DNA of 64,000 nucleotides from Oceanimonas smirnovii ATCC BAA-899 (GTDB lineage: Bacteria > Pseudomonadota > Gammaproteobacteria > Enterobacterales > Aeromonadaceae). Position numbers and translations under genes: made by a program. This document shows, in pieces, positions 60,369 through 64,000 of this stretch. The DNA lies in NCBI RefSeq assembly GCF_000381965.1, contig NZ_KB908457.1, positions 124,001 to 188,000 of the forward strand. Reading direction: 5' to 3'. The first letter of the stretch is position 1. Every line of letters begins with the position of its first letter. Below the pieces are notes generated by a model. That model did not search any database. It was not told the DNA's origin and saw only the letters and a program-made list of their open reading frames with translations.

Positions 60369-61195
60369 TATGCCTGCCCGCCCCGGCCAAGCTCAACCTG
60401 TTTCTGTACATTACCGGTCGCCGTGATGATGGCTACCACAACCTGCAGACCCTGTTTCAGTTTGTGGACTTTGGCGATGAGCTCGGCTTTGAAACCGCCG
60501 ATGAGCTGACCTTGTCTCCTGAGCTGCCCGGCGTCGCACCCGAGAGTAATCTCATCATAAAAGCCGCGCGCCTGCTGCAGGCACACACCGGCAGCCATAA
60601 AGGCGCACATATTACCCTCACCAAGCGGCTGCCCATGGGCGGTGGACTGGGCGGCGGCTCCAGCGATGCCGCTACCACCCTGGTGGGGCTGAACCGGTTA
60701 TGGCAGCTGGGTCTTGGTAATGACGAGCTGGCAAGCCTGGGACTTCAGCTGGGTGCCGATGTGCCGGTGTTTGTGCATGGCCGCGCCGCTTTTGCCGAAG
60801 GGGTGGGCGATATTTTTACCGATGCGGTGCCACCCGAGCCCTGGTATCTGGTGTTGAACCCGGGGGTGGAAGTGTCGACGCCGGCTGTTTTTACCGATCC
60901 TGAACTGCCCCGTAACAGTCCGGTAATGAGCCTCGAACAGCGCCTTAACTCACCCTGGCAAAACGACTGCGAAGCACTGGTTAAAAAGCGACACCCCGAG
61001 GTTGCCAAACTTCTGAGCTGGTTGCTAGAATATGCGCCGTCACGAATGACGGGCACAGGTGCGTGTGTTTTCGGCACCTTTGACAGCCGGAAAGCAGCTG
61101 AAAATGCGCTTGAAAATGCGCCGGCAGGCACAGTGGGGTTTGTTGCCAAAGGCTGCAACCAGTCTCCTTTGCTTACGGCAATCAAGGCCCTGTAA
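60365..61195 (+). CDS. ispE: 4-diphosphocytidyl-2-C-methyl-D-erythritol kinase
   Basis: 276 aa GHMP kinase of the MEP isoprenoid pathway. The start [30 protein letters not shown] and the ATP loop [17 protein letters not shown] are conserved. lolB-ispE-prs is the enteric order. Confidence 0.97.
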   Translation: MICLPAPAKLNLFLYITGRRDDGYHNLQTLFQFVDFGDELGFETADELTLSPELPGVAPESNLIIKAARLLQAHTGSHKGAHITLTKRLPMGGGLGGGSSDAATTLVGLNRLWQLGLGNDELASLGLQLGADVPVFVHGRAAFAEGVGDIFTDAVPPEPWYLVLNPGVEVSTPAVFTDPELPRNSPVMSLEQRLNSPWQNDCEALVKKRHPEVAKLLSWLLEYAPSRMTGTGACVFGTFDSRKAAENALENAPAGTVGFVAKGCNQSPLLTAIKAL

Positions 61196-61432
61196 GCAAC
61201 CGTCAATAATCCGTGAACAAGGCAGAATCAGGCAGCGATGGCATGAAAACGGGGTGGGCTCGTTTTCTCCCTTATCCCAAGGGTCAGTTCGCTGCCGGCG
61301 GTCGCCAGCAGGACGACACGGCCAATGGCCGGCTCACCGTTGAGTGCTCTCATTCAACACCCTGACTGACGTTCCGAACCAGACTAAAATTCCGAAACCA
61401 CCACCCACGAAGCAACCCCGAGGTTTTAAACC

Positions 61433-62380
61433 GTGCCCGACATGAAGCTGTTTGCTGGTAATGCAACGCCGGAACTCGCCCAACGTATCGCCGATCGTCT
61501 TTTCATCAAACTGAGTGCTGCCGATGTTGGCCGTTTCAGCGATGGTGAGATCAGCGTACAAATCAACGAAAATGTACGCGGCGGCGATGTCTTCATCATC
61601 CAGTCCACCTGTGCGCCCACCAACGACAACCTGATGGAGCTTATCGTCATGGTCGACGCCCTGCGTCGGGCCTCTGCCGGTCGTATTACCGCTGTCATTC
61701 CTTACTTCGGCTACGCTCGTCAGGATCGCCGTGTGCGTTCTGCCCGGGTGCCGATCACTGCCAAGGTAGTGGCCGACTTCCTGTCCAGCGTGGGTGTAGA
61801 CAGAGTACTCACCGTAGATCTGCACGCCGAGCAGATTCAGGGCTTCTTTGACGTGCCGGTAGACAACGTATTCGGTACCCCGGTACTGCTGGAAGACATG
61901 AAAGCCAAAGGCCTGCAGGATGCCGTTGTGGTGTCTCCCGACATTGGTGGTGTGGTGCGTGCCCGTGCCGTGGCCAAACTGCTGGACGAAACCGATATCG
62001 CCATTATCGACAAGCGCCGCCCCCGCGCCAACGTGTCTCAGGTAATGCACCTTATCGGTGACGTGGAAGGCCGTGACTGCGTGATCGTCGACGACATGAT
62101 CGACACCGGCGGCACCCTGTGCAAGGCCGCTGAAGCGCTGAAAAACCGTGGTGCCAAGCGCGTATTTGCCTATGCCACCCATGCCGTGTTCTCCGGCAAC
62201 GCCGCCCAGAACATCAAGGACTCAGTAATCGATGAAGTCATCATCACCGACTCCGTGCCCCTGAGCGATGAAATCAAGGCCATCAGCAAGGTCAAGCAAC
62301 TGACCCTGTCGCCCATGATGGCCGAGGCCATTCGTCGCATCAGCAACGAAGAGTCCATCTCCGCCATGTTCGAGCAATAA
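61433..62380 (+). CDS. prs: Ribose-phosphate pyrophosphokinase
   Basis: 315 aa with a GTG start as in E. coli ([15 protein letters not shown]); ATG 61442 is the alternative. Prs makes PRPP for purines, pyrimidines, His, Trp and NAD. The PRPP loop [14 protein letters not shown] and the [13 protein letters not shown] flexible-loop region are visible. A 237-bp leader precedes it, with small inverted repeats (CGGCCAATGGCCG near 61319-61332; GTTGA/TCAAC near 61340-61360). PRPP feeds purMN and upp in this window. Confidence 0.98.
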   Translation: MPDMKLFAGNATPELAQRIADRLFIKLSAADVGRFSDGEISVQINENVRGGDVFIIQSTCAPTNDNLMELIVMVDALRRASAGRITAVIPYFGYARQDRRVRSARVPITAKVVADFLSSVGVDRVLTVDLHAEQIQGFFDVPVDNVFGTPVLLEDMKAKGLQDAVVVSPDIGGVVRARAVAKLLDETDIAIIDKRRPRANVSQVMHLIGDVEGRDCVIVDDMIDTGGTLCKAAEALKNRGAKRVFAYATHAVFSGNAAQNIKDSVIDEVIITDSVPLSDEIKAISKVKQLTLSPMMAEAIRRISNEESISAMFEQ

Positions 62381-62403
62381 GCACGGACAAAACAGCTGGA
62401 AGT

Positions 62404-62433
62404 AAAAGCCCGCGAGATTCGCGGGCTTTTTTG
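62404..62433 (+). terminator. Rho-independent terminator of prs
   Basis: AAAAGCCCGCGA-GATT-CGCGGGCTTTTTT follows the prs stop by about 24 bp. Confidence 0.92.
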
Positions 62434-62460
62434 TAATTGCAACGGACATGCATACAGTCA

Positions 62461-62597
62461 ACGCCAATGTTTAATGAAGCAGCAGTGGGGATTGCCGAAG
62501 CCGACCGTCAAATGTCATGGATGACATTTGACGAGCGTCCCAGGGATGGGCCCGAAGCGTGTCGGCGGAGCGTAACCGCACTGATGCTTCACATTGC
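62461..62597. repeat. Dispersed repeat between prs and the TauE-like gene (class C)
   Basis: The left 45 bp resemble 51919-51963 (shared core GGGGATTGCCGAAGCCGA). The right part contains a strong hairpin, CAAATGTCAT-GG-ATGACATTTG (62509-62530), and GTCCCAGGGATGGGCCC. No coding potential is seen. Confidence 0.6.
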
Positions 62598-62601
62598 GTA
62601 T

Positions 62602-62627
62602 CCATTACAGCTCCCCGAAGGGGGTGT
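62602..62627. repeat. Class B hairpin overlapping the TauE-like stop
   Basis: On the minus strand CCCCCTTCGGGGAGCTGTAA forms a GAA-loop hairpin plus the AGCTGTAA unit seen after hda and the NSS gene. Here it lies inside the coding end and gives the TAA stop. Confidence 0.6.
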
Positions 62628-63348
62628 AAAAACGAATAAAATAATACCCGCTCAGCGCCATACCAAAGGCGACAATGCCCCAGGCCAGCAGGCGGGGTTT
62701 TATCCATTCCAGCACCCGGGCACCCAGCTTGCCGCCAAGCAGATAACCCAGCGCCAGCAGCAGCGCCTCATGCCAGTACACCAGCCCCGACACGGAATAC
62801 ACCACTATAGTGGCACCGCTGGCCAGCATCGACAGATACAACTTGATGGCATGTTGCTGCAAACTGGAGCCCATGCGCAGCTGGCCCATCAGCGCCATCA
62901 GCAGAACCCCAAGGCCACCGCCAAAAAAGCCGCCGTAAAAACTGCCCCCCAGGAGTGCCGGCCAGGCTGCAGGTTTCATCAGCAAAGGCCCCTCAAACCC
63001 TTTGCTGCTCAGCAGCTGGCGGCCATAAAGCAGGCTCACCCCCAGCAGCAGCCAGGGCACCAGATAGTTAAAATTGTCAGCCTGAAACCGGGTCAGGGCA
63101 AAAGCCCCCAGACCGCCACCGGCAAGGCCAATCAGCGTCAGCGCCAGCAGCGGGCCGCCCCGCAGGCGCTTGCGCATGCCCCAGAAGGCGCTCACATAAC
63201 CGGGCCAGGACGCCACACTGGCGGTGGCCACGGCCCCGGTGCTGGGAATGCCTGCCCCCAACAGTGCCGGCAGAGTAAAAAACAGACCGCCACCGGCCAG
63301 CGCATTAACCACGCCGGCAAGCAGGGACCAGCCCAAAAGTTCAAGCAT
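62605..63348 (-). CDS. TauE/SafE-family membrane permease
   Basis: 247 aa from ATG 63348 (MLELLGWSLLAGVVNALAGGG); the longer frame to 63387 lacks support. About eight membrane helices with the GGGLFFTLPALLGAGI N-terminal motif of sulfite/anion exporters. The substrate is unknown. Its last residues (about TPFGEL) and stop are encoded by a class B hairpin, CCCCTTCGGGG. Confidence 0.87.
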   Translation of the reverse strand: MLELLGWSLLAGVVNALAGGGLFFTLPALLGAGIPSTGAVATASVASWPGYVSAFWGMRKRLRGGPLLALTLIGLAGGGLGAFALTRFQADNFNYLVPWLLLGVSLLYGRQLLSSKGFEGPLLMKPAAWPALLGGSFYGGFFGGGLGVLLMALMGQLRMGSSLQQHAIKLYLSMLASGATIVVYSVSGLVYWHEALLLALGYLLGGKLGARVLEWIKPRLLAWGIVAFGMALSGYYFIRFYTPFGEL

Positions 63349-63386
63349 GATGATGTCCGTAAAATAGATTCTGTGCAGATAAAGCA

Positions 63387-63407
63387 AAAAGTGAAGGACT
63401 CACTTTT
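63387..63407. promoter_or_regulatory. Palindrome upstream of the TauE-like gene
   Basis: AAAAGTGA-AGGAC-TCACTTTT is an 8-bp perfect inverted repeat with a 5-base centre in the 171-bp divergent gap with pth, about 40 bp upstream of the permease start. It could be an operator; the regulator is unknown. Confidence 0.4.
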
Positions 63408-63519
63408 GAATGAACAATCATAGCACAGATTGTAAACAATTAATCTGAAAGTCCCTCATGGTGGCCATTATCACCGCACTTCATTAGAATATGGCGTCAT
63501 TTTAACGGCCAATTCAGCT

Positions 63520-64000
63520 ATGCAATCTATCGAACTTATTGTCGGACTGGCTAACCCCGGCCCGGAATACGCCCAGACCCGGCACAATGCCGGTGCCTGG
63601 TATGTGGCCGAGCTGGCCCGCATGCACGGCACTCAGCTCAAGGAAGAAGGCAAATTCTTCGGCTGGACCGGGCGCGTGCGCATTGGCGGCAAAGAGGTGC
63701 GTCTGCTGGTGCCCGCCACCTTTATGAACCGCTCGGGTAAAGCGGTAGCGGCTCTGGCCAACTTTTACCAGATCCCGCCCGAGTCAATTCTGGTGGCCCA
63801 CGACGAGCTGGACCTGTCACCGGGCATAGCCCGCTTCAAGCAGGGCGGCGGCCATGGCGGCCATAATGGCCTGCGCGACATTATCAGTTGCCTTGGCAAC
63901 AACAAGAACTTTTACCGGCTGCGGCTGGGCATAGGCCATCCGGGCGATAAATCCCGGGTCTCTGGCTTTGTACTGACCAAGGCCCCGGCTGCCGAGCAGA
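63520..64000 (+). CDS. pth: Peptidyl-tRNA hydrolase (N-terminal 160 residues)
   Basis: The gene runs off the right edge. Pth recycles peptidyl-tRNA. The start [29 protein letters not shown] contains the catalytic histidine (TRHNAG), and [15 protein letters not shown] and [13 protein letters not shown] are the family motifs. It follows prs in the enteric order with the TauE-like gene between them. Confidence 0.97.
   Translation, partial: MQSIELIVGLANPGPEYAQTRHNAGAWYVAELARMHGTQLKEEGKFFGWTGRVRIGGKEVRLLVPATFMNRSGKAVAALANFYQIPPESILVAHDELDLSPGIARFKQGGGHGGHNGLRDIISCLGNNKNFYRLRLGIGHPGDKSRVSGFVLTKAPAAEQ

Overview
The window is a gene-dense stretch of gammaproteobacterial chromosome with about 57 protein genes, short gaps, no rRNA, tRNA, CRISPR array, prophage or intact insertion sequence that I can see. 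The protein sequences are close to the enteric and vibrio versions (IscS, GmhA, Tgt and Prs can be matched almost residue for residue to E. coli). The isc cluster, tgt-queA, hemA/prfA/prmC/kdsA and lolB-ispE-prs-pth blocks also have enteric gene order. The GC-rich sequence, the Pseudomonas-type isocitrate lyase, and the mix of enteric and marine features suggest an Aeromonadales-like organism such as Oceanimonas, Oceanisphaera or Zobellella. That placement is an inference from protein similarity recalled from memory.

Layout. 1-7.8 kb (minus strand): rlmN start, ndk, pepB and the full Fe-S assembly operon iscRSUA-hscBA-fdx-iscX, headed by two adjacent IscR-type operators. 7.8-15.2 kb (minus): trmJ, nlpI, then queA-tgt-yajC-secD-secF. 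15.3-16.4 kb (plus): a CBS-domain protein and acpH. 16.4-21.6 kb (minus): a branched-chain 2-oxoacid dehydrogenase operon (E1alpha, E1beta, E2) ending in a translationally coupled Hanks-type Ser/Thr kinase. 21.7-26.3 kb: aceA (minus) and ahpC-ahpF (plus), separated by the only long non-coding gap (about 800 bp). 26.4-31.8 kb: yejK, yejL-yejM, a MepS-like lipoprotein, a phosphopantetheinyl transferase and cnoX. 31.9-37.4 kb: an NSS transporter, perM, a TusA-like protein, bepA, a TlpA-like lipoprotein, an ArsC-like protein and a DUF2069 membrane protein. 37.6-43.2 kb: DUF2066-hda, upp-uraA, purM-purN. 43.2-47.1 kb: gmhA-yafJ-lon-like protease. 47.1-54.7 kb: LysR/LysE pair, ravA-viaA, a GNAT acetyltransferase, nfeD-slipin. 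54.8-64 kb: hemA-prfA-prmC-sirB1-kdsA (minus), lolB-ispE-prs (plus), a TauE-like permease and the start of pth.

Most genes are housekeeping: Fe-S biogenesis, Sec export, queuosine synthesis, envelope quality control (NlpI, MepS, BepA, YejM), purine and pyrimidine salvage and synthesis, translation termination and haem synthesis.

The most unusual content is the bkd-kinase unit. A complete eukaryote-like kinase is encoded directly after the dehydrogenase. E1alpha keeps serines at the positions phosphorylated in the mammalian enzyme, and E2 carries a Ser/Asp-rich linker in place of the usual Ala/Pro linker. The second theme is a set of short dispersed intergenic repeats of at least three kinds. 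They sit mainly where convergent genes meet, and in several cases provide the stop codon of the adjacent gene.
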